DNA of 64,000 nucleotides from Pisaster brevispinus (taxonomy: Eukaryota > Echinodermata > Asteroidea > Forcipulatida > Asteriidae), in the NCBI GenBank assembly GCA_023634235.1, contig JAMKCF010000020.1:4898001-4962000 (forward strand), written 5' to 3'. Below the pieces are notes generated by a model that saw only the letters and a list, made by a program, of their open reading frames with translations, was not told where the DNA came from and searched no databases. Shown here piece after piece: positions 11,528-22,899 of the stretch. The position numbers were made by a program, and so were the translations under genes. The number at the start of each line of letters is the position of its first letter. Positions within the stretch are counted from its first letter, which is position 1.

Positions 11528-11773
11528 TAAAAACTCTTAGACGGTGAAAATTGATCTGGATTCCGGGACCCAGAGACCCCGACCCCTTTCAGGCAAGGCT
11601 GACACGAAAACTGGTTTTAAAAAATGGGACTTTAACTCGGATTCTCCGTCGGTTTGATGCATTTCTGGATCATTTTTACACAGATTCCGGGTCATACTCT
11701 GACTCAAAAATGGGTCAGGCCCAACGGGCCCCGAATCCGGGTCAGTTCTGACCCGGGGATTTGTAGAGTGTTA
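11528..11773. mobile_element. Family M3 element
   Basis: Runs from about TAAAAACTCTTAGACGGTGA to CCCGGGGATTTGTAGAGTG, with internal GACCC/GGGTC motifs and a CACAGATTCCGGGTCA block shared with 1288-1783 and 24224-24432. Non-coding. Confidence 0.65.
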
Positions 11774-11987
11774 TAGACTGGCGCCTTTAATATATATGCC
11801 GACTCTTATATAGCGCAATTCTAAAGATTGATCATTGCGCTTCGAACATTATTACCCCTGGTCACTGGGTTCAATTATTTCATTCCTTAAACTATCCCAG
11901 CTCCCTGGGGAGCATACAGCCTGTATACTCCCCTTTAACTGATATTCTGAAGGGTTTTAAAAATTACCATTTTAGATTCATAATGTC

Positions 11988-12160
11988 ACAGTCACTCTCG
12001 TTATAACAAGATTTAGGACTGCCCAAATAATCTTTATAACAGTAGCGTCGCTATAAGAGGACAGCAAAACATAAAAGCAGATGAGACTCGGGATTTCAGG
12101 ATGTACTATATAGAAGAACCTTTTAATTAATGTGCTCGTTATAACGAGGGTTGACTGTAT
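11988..12160. mobile_element. pogo/Tigger-type MITE
   Basis: Left end ACAGTCACTCTCGTTATAAC and right end GTTATAACGAGGGTTGACTG are inverted repeats of the CAGT...CTCGTTATAACGA type known from pogo/Tigger (Tc1-mariner superfamily) transposons. At about 170 bp it is a deletion derivative without a transposase. Confidence 0.65.
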
Positions 12161-12344
12161 GTTTTGAAAACTGAAAATCCAAGAAAATTACCTCTCTGAC
12201 TTCTAGATTCTTTGGATTCCTCAGTCGGGGGTTTAACTGTGTACGAAAGAGAATCAACCACACCAATTATCAAAGAGAATCTTCAAACAGAACCTAAACC
12301 CAAACATCACAATGTTTTGCTCAGTGACGAAATAATCGCACACA

Positions 12345-12640
12345 CTGTTCATGTTTTGTGTGATCAACCATATACATGGTATCCAGTGTGAAAATTAAGG
12401 CTTAATACCCATTGTGTGAGTCAGAAGAAAATAGTGGAAAAAACGCACAATATTTTCAGCATGTAAGCAAATTGTTCTTAATTTTGGTTGTAACAACGGA
12501 AATCGGCTTTTGCGTTTTTTAGGCTTTCAGATACAGTTTTCTCGAATAAAACTTTATTTCAGAGCGAAAATGTCACAGACAAAAAAATGGTTTAAGTAAA
12601 TATGAACTTCATAATCAGTTCGATTTCAGACTAATATTAT
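12345..12640. mobile_element. Family M1 copy without termini
   Basis: Carries the M1 interior (TTTTGTGTGATCAACCATAT, GTGTGAGTCAG, TCAGATACAGTTTTCTCGAA) but no GGTATTATACAGG end on either side. Degraded. Intronic in gene A. Confidence 0.6.
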
Positions 12641-13044
12641 TAAAAACCAAAATAAGGACAATGTTTTTACATGCTGAAAAATGTGCACGTTGTTTTATGA
12701 TTCACGCAACAGATTAAGCCCAAATTTTCACAGGTATTGTCAATGTTTACATGCACAACAAACAATAGATTGGAAGGGCGTTAACACATGTAAGGTTGAT
12801 CGCACTAAACGTGAACAAAGTCTGCAACTATTTTGTCAGTTCTATTATCTAAGCGTAACGGTACCCTAACTTTTGCCAGTCGACACATTGTTAAAAAAAA
12901 AATCAACCAAACAAACAAACAAACATCCCCCAACAAACAAACAAACATTACAACCTTTTTTTGCGCCCTGAGAAGAAAAACTGTCTACCCGCCATTATGA
13001 AATTCATGAATCTGACACCTCAGCGTAGCCCTGACTAGCGATTA

Positions 13045-13762
13045 CCGGGCGGGGGGGGGGGGGGGGGGCAATGTTTTGAGTTATATCATCAAGGTTTCCA
13101 CAAGGAAGGACACCCAGATCGAGGAGGAAGTATCCAGCTATTGACACTACAACTTGGGACGAATAATGCAGTGACGATGAGATGGTTTAGATTTTCAAGA
13201 CATGGTATTAAGGTAACGTTTAGTTGATAGTCTGATAAGTTAATTGATGTTGCAACAGACACGTAATAGTCATGTTAACATTTCTGAGATGCCGAGGTTT
13301 ATGAGACGCATTTAATGTATTCTCGACTTGCTATTACAGTGATATTTTCACAAAATTTATGATCTTAAGTTGGTGTAGTGATAGACTTTCTCCAAGATGG
13401 AACCCCTCTCTCCCCAGCATGGAGATTGTAGATTAAGAACAGAGTTACGTCTTAAAATCAAGTCCTTGAGGTCAAGTCTCTGGGCAAACACAAGTCTTTG
13501 AAGTCAAATCTCAAGTCAAGTTTCAATACTTTAGGTCAAGTCTCAAGCCAAGTCTCTTAAGTTTCAAAGTCAGATCATGTCTTTAGGGTAATGTCTCAGG
13601 TCAAGTCTCACGTCGAGTCTCAGTCTTTAAAGTTAAGTCTCAAATCTTTGAGGTCAAGTTTCTGGTCACGTATCAAATCTTTGAAGTTAAGTCTCAAGTC
13701 AAGGTCAATTCTTTAGGTCAAGTCTCAGGTCTTAAGTTTAATGTCAAGTCTTAAAGGTCTTT
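13045..13762. repeat. Poly-G run and degenerate CAAGTCT repeat
   Basis: A run of about 20 G near 13048-13068 is followed, from about 13440, by some 320 bases of irregular AGTCTCAAGTC / AGGTCAAGTCT repeats with no fixed period. No gene signal. Both lie in gene A intron 2. Confidence 0.7.
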
Positions 13763-14097
13763 GCTGTGCACGAATTTTCTCTACTGTTGTTTTGCCTAAA
13801 TTTGGAAGGGCAGCTGCAACTCCCCTGCCCCCTGGATCGTACGCCTCCTATGGCCACAGTTCGTTTTATTGATGAAATGGTGGATCCCCGCCAATATTTT
13901 ATTCAAGATTATACACTAACTGCATTTTATGCCTCTCTTTTATTGTTAGTTTTTTTACCTTGACTATCGTTTAATGAAAGCGGTAAATTTCATGACAACT
14001 CGCTAAAAATATCCCAACACCTCCACAAATTTCATAATGATGGCTTGCTCAAAAAATACAAATCTAATAAAGTTTCCAAACCTATAATTACACTGAC

Positions 14098-14326
14098 CTG
14101 TGAAATAGCCAGCAAGAAAGCAGCCCACCCCAACCAGAAGAAGTGTTGCCATGAAAACCATTGCCTTGGCAACGCATCTTCCTGCGGGTTTATCTTCCCT
14201 GTAGACCGTCCTCCAACATTTTGAGATCGGCAAGGCAAGAAAGCTTCCCTTTCCGTTTGAAATCGGTTCCGGTACAAAGGTCACCACTGTGTCACTGAAG
14301 GAGCATTTTACGTGATAGTGTGGACT
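14098..14326 (-). CDS. Gene A exon 2: cytoplasmic juxtamembrane region and transmembrane segment
   Basis: Acceptor CCTTTCTCTTACAG|AGT, donor TTCACAG|GTCAGT, 229 bp, phase 0 in and phase 1 out. It encodes a polar stretch ending YREDKPAGRCVAK, then an uninterrupted hydrophobic helix from about AMVFMATLLLVGVGCFLAGY and finally FTG. Basic residues precede the helix, so the N terminus is predicted to be cytosolic (type II). The Cys beside the helix could be palmitoylated (inference). Confidence 0.85.
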
Positions 14327-14689
14327 CTGTAAGAGAAAGGTACAAAATATACATTGAACTAAGACAACTCATCATTGGTAAAAAAAAAAAAAAGCAGAGG
14401 TGGACATCCACCACAGACACTTAGAAAGAAGGCCTGAAATTAATAATATAGACGTAAAACCAGCCGCAGCTGAGTAATTAGCAATCGCCGCAAACTCAAA
14501 CAATCACCCCACTTGGTTGTTATCACTATGATGACAGCTGTTGGAACATTATTTAATGACAAACTTAATTGACAGCATGAAAGACTAACTGCAAATATTA
14601 TGGAGCATCAGAATTTGATCACTCCATTGTACGGATGTCGTTAAGCAGAGAAAATTCAACAACTTAACAATTTTTGTTGAAGGTCCTAT

Positions 14690-14910
14690 TAGATGCAGTG
14701 CCGAAACTAGAGTAAAATTTTAAGGGGCGTTTCTTTTCAACAAGCCCGTTTCAGCGCTCTTGTTATGCCATCACTATTTTTTTTAACGATAATCTGACGT
14801 AAGTGTAAGAACAAACACATTGTCTGCGTGTAAATGTTACATTTTACTCTCTGGGAATTTTCAGTTTCAAAAGTCCAGATTTCAAATGGGGGGGGGGGGC
14901 ATCTGGGGGT
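14690..14910. repeat. Dispersed repeat, family R4
   Basis: Shares GCCGAAACTA...AAAATTTTAAGGGG, CCCGTTTCAGCGCTC, and TTACATTTTACTCT...CCAGATTTCAAA-GGGG blocks in the same order with 16252-16580 and 61374-61690. Ends in a G-rich run. No ORF. Class unknown. Confidence 0.6.
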
Positions 14911-15109
14911 ACGGACATCAAGTTTGGGGTCGTGCCCCCGTGCGCTTAACGTGTGGACGGATTCGACGTTTTTGTGACAATTGCGACAGCAAGTTGACAG
15001 CGTATTCAGCTAAAACTTTCACAACATGTGACTTATATTGTATCTATCTTTATAATTTCGCATATAAGTCAGTAATACGTAAGTCAGAAACCAGTGTGAC
15101 CGTACCTTT

Positions 15110-15390
15110 AAATGTATTATACAGGATTGGTAGAGCTGACAAAATAGTTCATGTGAAAGTTTGAGCCTAATCTTTTGTGTGAGTCAGGAGATAATAGTGA
15201 AAAACCATGTCCAATTTTCATCATGTAATTGTCTTTAATTTTCAGATACAGTTTTCTTGAATGACTTCATTCCAGGTAATGAAAACAGAAAAAAACGGTT
15301 CTAGTATGAACTTCATAATCAGTTAGCTTCCAGACTAAAATTAAACAATGGCGTTTTTATCCAGTTACCAATCCTGTATAATACCTTTAA
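15110..15390. mobile_element. Family M1 element, both termini present
   Basis: AAATGTATTATACAGGATTG at the left and CCAATCCTGTATAATACCTT at the right; about 280 bp, shorter than other copies through an internal deletion. In gene A intron 1. Confidence 0.75.
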
Positions 15391-15639
15391 GTTGTCTAGT
15401 TTAAAAACTGCATCGTATGGTAAGGTCCTATGTATAACTTAGAATTCAGAATTGTATCAAGAAAAGGGAACCCGGAGAAAGGGAAAGTGGGGTGCTGCGT
15501 GAATATCTGGGCGAGTCCGCAGCTGGGCTCAATCATGCGATTAGATCCATTTCCACGTGACCCGTTTCCAGAGTCCAACTTATGATGAATCCGGAGATTT
15601 TTATAATTTTTACTATTAGGCATAGTATCATTTTAAATT

Positions 15640-15670
<31 letters not shown>

Positions 15671-15769
15671 GAATCCTAGTCATTTTGGACACAGAGTCTG
15701 GGTCAGACTGTGTAAAGCATGGGTCTGGCGCCATTAAACCAGTACACCAAACAAACTAAACTTTGGCAA

Positions 15770-15975
15770 TGTTCATTTAAAGACATGCTTGAACGAAAGC
15801 GGCAACAAGTGATCTTTGCTAAATGTTCATTTAAAATGTTTTCAATCAAAACGGAAATTGAGTTCACATGAGATTCAAAAGACTGAGTTAAAATGTGTAT
15901 AAAACAAACATTTTGAATACCTTCTCCAGTGTTTTTCAGAAAGATTCGCCCTGTTCCGTTATCACTCATGTTACG
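15770..15975. repeat. Dispersed repeat, family R6
   Basis: Inverted relative to 29870-30300: shared blocks include GCAACAAGTGATCTTTGCT, TTGAGTTCACATGAGATT and TCACTCATGTTACGTCAT. A third copy is at about 56890-57340. The conserved order suggests one mobile element; termini not resolved. Confidence 0.55.
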
Positions 15976-16251
15976 TCATGTGTCAGACCAAATAGTTCCC
16001 AAAGTGTTTATTACCACCATCTTTATATAACAAGTGATTTCGGTTAGAAATTACACATAGAAGTGTTTTTCGAGGTCACAACCAAATAAATCCACAAACT
16101 AGCGTTTAAACACTTAGTACTTAGTGCACACACTTTGTGGAGTGCACGTTGCACATTAATAACACATACTCATACAAAAGCCGTATAACTTATTATATCA
16201 ACAACGACAATAGAGAAATGTATGCCATAGTCACATTGCTTTCACAACGTA

Positions 16252-16580
16252 GGATCAACGCCGAAACTAAGGCAAAGTTTTGGGGTGGCACGAGGGGGTA
16301 AACCATTTTTTTTCTAGGGAGCATTTATTTCCGTTAGCATTGCTCTTCAACATTCCTTTTCAGCGCTCTGGTTTACTATTTTTTGTAAGATAATCTTACA
16401 TGGGTGTAAAAACAACACATTATCGGCGTGTAAATGGAAAATAATTATAACAAGGCAAAGACATTTTCACAAAAAGCTTTAAAAATGTAACTTTTACTCT
16501 GGTAATGTTTAATCTCAAAAGACAAGATTTCAAACGGGGGCGGACACGGACACCAGATTGGGGGGTGGGGGTTTAGTTAT
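16252..16580. repeat. Dispersed repeat, family R4
   Basis: Second copy of the R4 block order (see 14690-14910), about 330 bp, ending in TTTCAAACGGGGGCGG and a G-rich tail. Confidence 0.6.
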
Positions 16581-16707
16581 GCCACTGCGTACCGTGATGA
16601 CAAAGTAATAGATCTTGATGATGTTGTAGCCACTTTACTCTTATCCAAATAATTACTACTTCAAAGAGAGGCTGAATGGTGAAAATAGTCTGCTTCCGTT
16701 TCAGTGA

Positions 16708-16880
16708 TAGCAAGTCATGGCCGAGTGGGATGTGAAGCATCGGACTCCAAACTGGAGTGGGTTCGAATCCCAATCATACACCATCCCGTATCGAGCACCA
16801 AATGCCCAGGCACGCCACTTGTTCTTGAGCAAGACACTCGGCTAAAACATTCAGCGCCCCCAGATCTCCTTTACGCATGA
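16708..16880 (+). mobile_element. tRNA-derived SINE (partial)
   Basis: A tRNA-like head GTCATGGCCGAGTGGGATGT (A box) with GGGTTCGAATCCC (B box) is followed by the family tail GAGCAAGACACTCGGC. The anticodon-arm region and acceptor pairing are not tRNA-grade, so it is a SINE head and not a tRNA gene. Confidence 0.6.
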
Positions 16881-17878
16881 CATTAAGTCAATGTACCAGA
16901 CGATATACAAACAAAACCCACCATATGGCTTATGAAGTTCCAAAGCCGGTTCAAGAAATATGCCAATTAAACAGAAGAGAAAGTCGACATGGTCCTTTAT
17001 CGATCAATCTGCCTTCACCAAGTACAAGAGATAGGGTTTATAGCCTACGGTGGCTTACATGTCCTGCCATCCCAAAACATGTCATGAAAGGGATTGAAAT
17101 GTGAGTAATGGTCGAAAGGCAAGGCTTTTCAGTTCCGGGGACTGAGTTTAGATGTCCTCTCTCCCCTGCTGAAACAAGACACCCGGCGCTTCAGGGAATA
17201 GAGACCTTGGAAAAACGCGGGAAAGTCACGAAAAGGGTATTAAGTCTTTGTCTTGATGGCGGAGTCAAACTGCCTTCTTTTATTTTGGTTTTTTCTTTGT
17301 CGGTGATGATAACAGTTTAAACAGTTCGCATAATTCAACTGATGATCTAGAATTTTGAGATGAAAACAAACTCTGATAAAGGAATTGGAGTCGGCTTGAA
17401 ATAGTTCAACGACCAATGCCGTTTCTTCATTATTTGGAGACCTCGATGTCAAGCTGTCAATGGTTTAGTGGAAGGTCAGCGACCTCCTTCTTCGCACGAA
17501 TATAATTATCTATTCTCATTAACACATTCCTAAATTATAAACACTCAAAATAAAAACAATTGTCCATTTATTATAATAAATGGTGGCTATCATTATAATA
17601 ATTTTGAATTGTGTATGATCAATTAGCCTGATCATTTGTTTCAAAACTCGATACAACTTTTGTTTGCTCAGAATTTATTCGAAATAGACCGCAAGGCACT
17701 AACCAGCTCCAGAATTAAAGACGTGGTAGTACGGGGAAGTACCGAATCTTTACTTGGGTCGGGAGTTAAAATGTAAAAGTTTTTATTCATTTTTATGCTT
17801 GCTTGAGCATTGTTCCACTTGGAAGTAATATTAAGCTAAGCTATTACTAATAGCTTAGAACAAAATGATTATGTTTAC

Positions 17879-18006
17879 CAGAATATAACGTTACCAGCCA
17901 AAATACCATATGTCACATGTACAATTTCTGACTGGTACCCTGCTCCTTTTTGCTAGGCAGAAAAACTTTAAGCAGGCCTGCTTAAGCAGCTCTACGAAAT
18001 CGGGCC
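17879..18006. mobile_element. Family M2 foldback fragment
   Basis: Right half of the M2 element: ACCAGCCAAAATACCATATG...GCAGCTCTACGAAATCGGGCCC. The left half is absent or diverged. Confidence 0.55.
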
Positions 18007-18121
18007 CTGTTCATTTGGCCTTAAGCATTCCTGAAACTATCTCAACTCATTTGGAGTATGCACCGGTAACTAAATGAGCGCTTGGGCTGATGTTGCTAAT
18101 TAACCACATAACCAATCTCTG

Positions 18122-18290
18122 CCCTCACAGGCACCCATTTACTCCTGGGTGATGAGAAGCAATTATAGCTACGTGTCTTGCCCAAAGACACAAGCGTCGT
18201 GACCTGGATTCGAACCCACACACCGGCAATTCGGCCAGAGGAACTTTAGTTCGTTTTTCAACCATCCGGCCATGACACGCCATAAGCGCA
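18122..18290 (-). mobile_element. tRNA-derived SINE (partial)
   Basis: On the minus strand: GGCGTGTCATGGCCGGATGG, then GTGGGTTCGAATCCAGG and CTTGTGTCTTTGGGCAAGAC. These are A and B box motifs with the same tail as the other SINEs, head-first on the minus strand. Confidence 0.6.
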
Positions 18291-18383
18291 AATATACAAT
18301 AAAAGAACGACAATCATTTTAAAATTAAAAATCGACTTGACGTTACCTGGGTGAATGATAAATTAAGTTTTTAACTTCATATT

Positions 18384-18530
18384 TGTCCCGGATCTTGTGC
18401 CAAGGGGTCTTGATCCACATTCAGGTCATTTTGACCCCTTTTGACTAAGAATAACCTTCTCTGGGTCAGAAGTAGGCTACTGCGTTGGTACTTTGCATAT
18501 TGCGGGATTGGGGGATTCAAAATGGACCAA
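18384..18530. mobile_element. Family M3 fragment
   Basis: Contains CCCGGATCTTGTGCCAAGGG, AGGTCATTTTGACCC and CTGGGTCAGAAG. Degraded M3-like sequence; boundaries poor. Confidence 0.4.
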
Positions 18531-18552
18531 GCTGGCCGAGGAAGTGGGTCTG

Positions 18553-19176
18553 GGCCCAACTTCATAGAGCTGCTTACGGCCGATTTTGTGCTTACTGTGC
18601 GAGTTTCCATTTCATAGCTCTGCTTACCGTAAGCACATGAAAAGGCATGTTAACCTTCCAGTGTTTACTGTATGAAAATGAATGACGTAACAATGCAAAT
18701 CCATGGTGAACGTGCAAGCTGGCCGCCTAATTTTCTTACTAACCTGTAAAATACACTTACGCTTAAGCAAACTTTGTTGCTATAATTAGCACCAAAATGT
18801 GGTTACTGTTAAGCAGCGCTATGAAATTGGCCCCTGAACGTTGGGATCCGAATCGGGTCTGATCAGGGAAAGGTGCTCCTCGTAAAATTTTACGTGAGCG
18901 GACCTAGGCTCAATTTCATAAAGCCTGTAAGTGTAAACAGACGTTTTCTGCTTACGTTTTCTGCTTACGGGGCTGCCATTAACAGAGTTGTTATTTCATG
19001 AACACTGCTAACCGTAAGCAAAGCAAAAGGCACACTGCCTCTTTTTTCCTCAGTGAGGGCGCTGTTTGAGAGAGTGACGTCATATGCAAGGGGTCTATTC
19101 AGTGTTGCTTATACGCATGTTTTGCTGCTATAGTAAGGACAGCAAATTTGCGGTAAACAGCTTGATGAAATTGGGC
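18553..19176. mobile_element. Two adjacent M2 foldback elements
   Basis: First unit from GGGCCCAACTTCATAGAGCT to AGCGCTATGAAATTGGCCCC (about 18553-18835); second from CTCAATTTCATAAAGCCTG to AGCTTGATGAAATTGGGCC (about 18908-19176). Both are rich in GCTTACG/CGTAAGC arms. Non-coding. Confidence 0.65.
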
Positions 19177-20929
19177 CTGTGCATTGCAAGTTCTTGGAAT
19201 ACATAGGCCATTGGCCACAGCCCCAAAAACCTGGATAATGGGATTCAGCAAAACATGCCTACGGGGTGCGTACAGGTGAGATCTGTACATGCAAAAGTAG
19301 GGCATGACACCCTCTTCCAGTGAAAACAATGTTCGGCACTTAAAACAATAAATAGGTTCACCGCTGATCTCTCATCTCTGGAAACAAACAGCACATGCCT
19401 ACAATACGTTATTATCACCTTTCCAAACGATCACACCGGCCTTGCGCCCGTTCGATATTTTTATACTTTTACATGTGAACCGGGAAAGGAAAGCGTTACT
19501 TGTAAAGTATGTGTAACTGTTGAATTGTAAAAGTGAACCCGTAACCGGTTACCTTTTCATGAATACAAGAACAGCAAAAAGTAAACCAGAAATAGGGAAC
19601 TAATAAAACTCTACGTTCATGGTTTGGATTCGGCATTTGTTGAACCACGAGTGGCTCCCAGTTGACGATTCCACACGGATTGTGCAGTGAAAGGACAACC
19701 ACTGTGGATGTGTGGTATGCATGCAGAGTTTTATTCACCGCAAACCACTTTAACAGCATTTGATTGAACATTTGATCAATGCTTTGTTACATACTGTGAA
19801 AGTTTGGGGTTGTATTTTAAACTCATACGTTTGTGTGTGTGTTGTGTCACGTGAAGTGTTTGTTTATCCTTGACAGTATTGAGCCTTCACCGCACCATCT
19901 CAACGGGAACTTAAATGTCACAGCAGCATTGAATTTTCCCCCGCAACTTTAATAAAAAAAAAGGGTCTGATTCGGAGACCAAGGACTCTCAAATAAAGAA
20001 GACGACCACTGAGAGCTGACTTCAATGTTAAATTAAATTTATGCACCAAAAGACCGTGCAAGTCTCGCGTGTGTTCGAACTTTCAGGACCATGATGGTCC
20101 AAACCATACGTGTACAAGATTCTGTTTCTTCAAATACTTAGTTTAATGGAGTTTATGGCTAAAAACAATTATGTCATATTGTTGTGAAAGTAAGATTTTG
20201 TGATGAAATATTTGAAAGTGCAATAATTTTAACAAAATCCAGAAAGTTAACCAGAGAATAAGACTTGACCTCCGTTTCTGGTTACTTAATAAATAATTAA
20301 GAATTTGTAATGGTCAGGCTAATTCGGCCATGATTCGCAAAATATAGGGTTTCTAAAAACTGAGCATCCTCGTCCAGTTTTAATTTTGTTTCAATGTTAA
20401 TTTCAACAAAGTATTTATATTTAATAAACTCTGAAGTTGTTTGTATAACAACTTGCTATGGGTATACTTTTCAAGAATTTGTACAACTATAATTTTAAAA
20501 GAAGATTTGATTTCCAAAATATAAATACAGTTTGAATTGTTTTCTCGTTTTTGATACGCACGAAACATAAACGGTCTATCGCACTGTATTTTGATCTACG
20601 CTGTAAACGGTACAGTTTCTTGCTTCATGCAATTTTGTTTGCGATATGTTCATAGTGGACTCCTGTGAGGCATTGTAATGCCTTGTCAAGGTGGTCCATT
20701 CTATAATCACGCACCTGTTTATCAATGGTGAAACCTGTAAACTTTTCTTTGTTTCCCTTTGTTTGACACACAAACCAAAGCAACAATGTACTATCAGTTT
20801 GCTCAAGCCCGCCCTCACCCCCTTTGATTTGAATTCGAAGCGCGTTTCACGCACAGACATACACGACCTTGCTGATCCGGTTTGTGGGGCCCTCCTATTG
20901 TTGGTCTATTGTTCCCTTCTCTAAAAAAA

Positions 20930-21490
20930 TTCCTCTGTGGGGTTCAAGTTGAACACAGAAAACCTTGTGGGGTCTATTGTTCTATTGTGTAAAATACCAC
21001 GCGAAGGACCTTCCGTAAGCCCACAGGTCTGTGTTGTATACACTCTGTGGACATTCCTTTGTTCTGTGCACTACCAACAGCTGCAGTGCTTCTCATTGAG
21101 TAAGTTTTATTTTTGGAGTATTTACCAATCTATGAGCATACCTTTAAACAGCCTGAAAAAGTCCACGAAGCCTTCCAAAGAAAGGTAATTTGATTGGCTG
21201 GCTACAAACACCACTGTGTTACATTCTGTGGACATTCTTTTGTTTTGTGCACCAAAGAAACAACATATTCTTTAAAACTGAAAAAAAAAAACGCTGAGTG
21301 GACGTGTGGAAGTCCACACAGTGTTTCAAGCCCCTCTATTGTGTGGACATCTATTGTTCCCGGTCCACAATTCGTGGGTAACACTTGTCAGCACCTACAA
21401 TCATGGGACTTATTGTCCCTCTTTTTTGTTTCAATATTAAAAGTCAATAATGAACAAAAGGTCTCCTCATATGGGCGTTTGGGAACTCTT
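20930..21490. repeat. Short tandem-like units with GTCCACAC/TGTGGAC
   Basis: Three or more loosely repeated units of about 150 bases with TGTGGACATTC(T/C)TTTGTT, AAGTCCACACAGTGTTTCAA and TGTGTGGACATCTATTG; the same blocks are tandem at 59885-60200. Class unknown. Confidence 0.5.
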
Positions 21491-22454
21491 TTATTAAGGG
21501 GGGCAGAGCAGTTGATTTGCCCGACGTTTTACACATTGATACCATAAATACCAATTTCTAAGAAAAAGTACTTTAAGCTTTCTCTGTCGAATTGTTTTCT
21601 TCTTGCCGTGCCCGATTATTTTGATCCTCATTTTGCCCGAATTTGGGAGGATATCATCTCGGATCCTGGGGGATTCATGGCTTGTACTTTCCCAAAACAC
21701 GACATTACTTTTTTTACAGCCTAAAACTACGTTCAACTAAAGTATCAGAAGAAACAACTTGGTCCCAGAAGTTCGAATTCGCGCAAAACTTACACAATCT
21801 AAGAGATTTGAATGCCATCGAGTCTCTCAACAGCTGACTACAGCCCGGCAAGTAAGTAAGCGTAAATTTTGCTTAGCTCGGCTTTCAGTGAGCAGTAGTA
21901 TTATGACCATAGGGGTTTCTCCTGCTAAGGGTTTATCCGCAAGCAGACCACGGCTTGCTTACATGCTTTATATTAAAAGTTTGTGTGCTTTTTCAGGCCA
22001 CACCACAACGAGGTTACATAATACATTTGTTATTTAAATTATTTAGTTGAGTGCACTGCAGGGCTGGAGTAATGGTTTAAATAATATATGGTTTAAACAT
22101 GAAGGAAATGTTAACATTTGTTGGTGCTCTATACGTGGCACGGTGTACCCCTCCTAGTGTCTTCATTGTTCCGGGAATCTGAGAACCTCATTGGGGGATA
22201 TTAGGGGAGGGGTGCTTCTGTATAAGAGCAAAAGAGTGTGTTAAAATTTGAACATTTTTGTGGGAACACCCTCTGCCACGTATTGATCATGGTATAAAGT
22301 TTAAATAGTATGTTTATACAGAACTGAACCCCTCGTATGACTATTTAAACAAACAAATCTCTTCGAAATGCGGAGGAAGATTAGCTCGAGCTTATTGATT
22401 TGAACCCGAGTCACTCAAGCTTCTGACAAGGGGCGATTTGCAAACGTCACTCAC

Positions 22455-22760
22455 CGGCTCAGCTGTCTCCCCAGACTCCGTGGACGTCTCCTCAAGCTCG
22501 TGTCTGGTCCGCCCACCCGTGCCGTCACCAGGTCGCCCTTCACCCATCATCGAGACGTCTCCATCGGTGGTGGATACCGAATCCCGCTTCTGAAAGGGGG
22601 GTTCTCTCTTTGCCGACTCACAGCTGCATCGGTGCGAGGCGCGTTCCTCCAGGAGCTGCTTGGCCAAATCAGAAGCTGATATTTCCCCGATTCTGTTATC
22701 CACACAATAGTCCCTGCCGGTGCGGATTCCACCATGCGCTGCTTCTTCACGCCCCTTCAT
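22455..22760 (-). CDS. Gene A exon 1: start codon and cytoplasmic tail
   Basis: First in-frame ATG at 22760 (context GTGGTTATGAAG; in-frame stop further upstream, no ATG in the predicted 5' UTR). 306 bp to donor GAGCCG|GTGAGT, phase 0, matching exon 2. It encodes 102 residues that are polar and acidic, with Ser/Thr/Glu clusters (ELEETSTESGETAEP) and no signal peptide, as expected for the cytosolic N terminus of a type II membrane protein. It is long for a HAT/DESC-type TTSP. Possible phosphorylation sites are inference. Confidence 0.75.
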
Positions 22761-22855
22761 AACCACACAATCTTGATGAAACAAAACTCCCCGTTCGGTC
22801 CGAAATAACGTTGACAGCTCGTAAGATTTTCCTCAACCTCGGAAGTCTAAGGAAT
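22761..22855 (-). promoter_or_regulatory. Predicted 5' UTR of gene A
   Basis: About 95 bases between the predicted start site (A of CCATTCC at 22855) and the ATG. No upstream ATG. Confidence 0.5.
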
Positions 22856-22890
22856 GGCTAAAGTATCGAAGTGTCCCATCTATATATAAC
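22851..22890 (-). promoter_or_regulatory. Core promoter of gene A: TATA box plus initiator
   Basis: Minus strand reads GTTATATATAGATGGG (TATA at about 22881-22888), then an initiator CCATTCC matching YYANWYY with its A at 22855, giving a TATA-to-start spacing of about 31-33 bases. The spacing fits TATA-dependent promoters. Upstream sequence (22900-23160) is GC-richer than its surroundings. Confidence 0.55.
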
Positions 22891-22899
22891 TTAACACCA

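Larger units (their letters stand above)
14327..22454. other. Intron 1 of gene A (about 8.1 kb)
   Basis: Holds many dispersed elements listed separately (families M1, M2, M3, R4, R6 and SINEs). In 19180-20900 and 21500-22450 I see no exon, RNA gene or clear element. 20930-21490 contains TGTGGACATTC / AAGTCCACAC units also found at 59885-60200. Confidence 0.5.
1..22855 (-). other. Gene A: type II transmembrane serine protease with SEA domain (3' end outside window)
   Basis: Eight coding exons (22455-22760, 14098-14326, 9600-9709, 8212-8306, 5227-5423, 2466-2667, 1831-2102, 357-502) join in consistent phases (0,1,0,2,1,2,1,0) to give 519 codons before the missing terminal exon. Domain order: acidic/Ser-rich cytoplasmic tail (about residues 1-155), one membrane segment (about 156-177, Lys/Arg on its N-terminal side, so type II orientation), SEA domain (about 180-312) with a GSII autocleavage-type site, then a trypsin-fold protease activated at Arg331|Ile332. 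This is the HAT/DESC-like arrangement of TTSPs; such enzymes cut extracellular or membrane substrates at the cell surface. His57 and Asp102 are present, and Asp189 predicts cleavage after Arg/Lys. The GDSGG exon with Ser195 must lie left of position 1. No close orthologue is named. The exon 4 donor is the only uncertain junction. Confidence 0.85.

Noticed and set aside
13766..13963. 65-residue plus-strand ORF after the CAAGTCT repeat
   Set aside because: No domain, no splice context on that strand, within gene A intron 2.
14003..14097. Extension of the gene A membrane exon beyond TTCACAG
   Set aside because: The open frame continues, but the GTCAGT donor and phase match to exon 3 end the exon at 14098.
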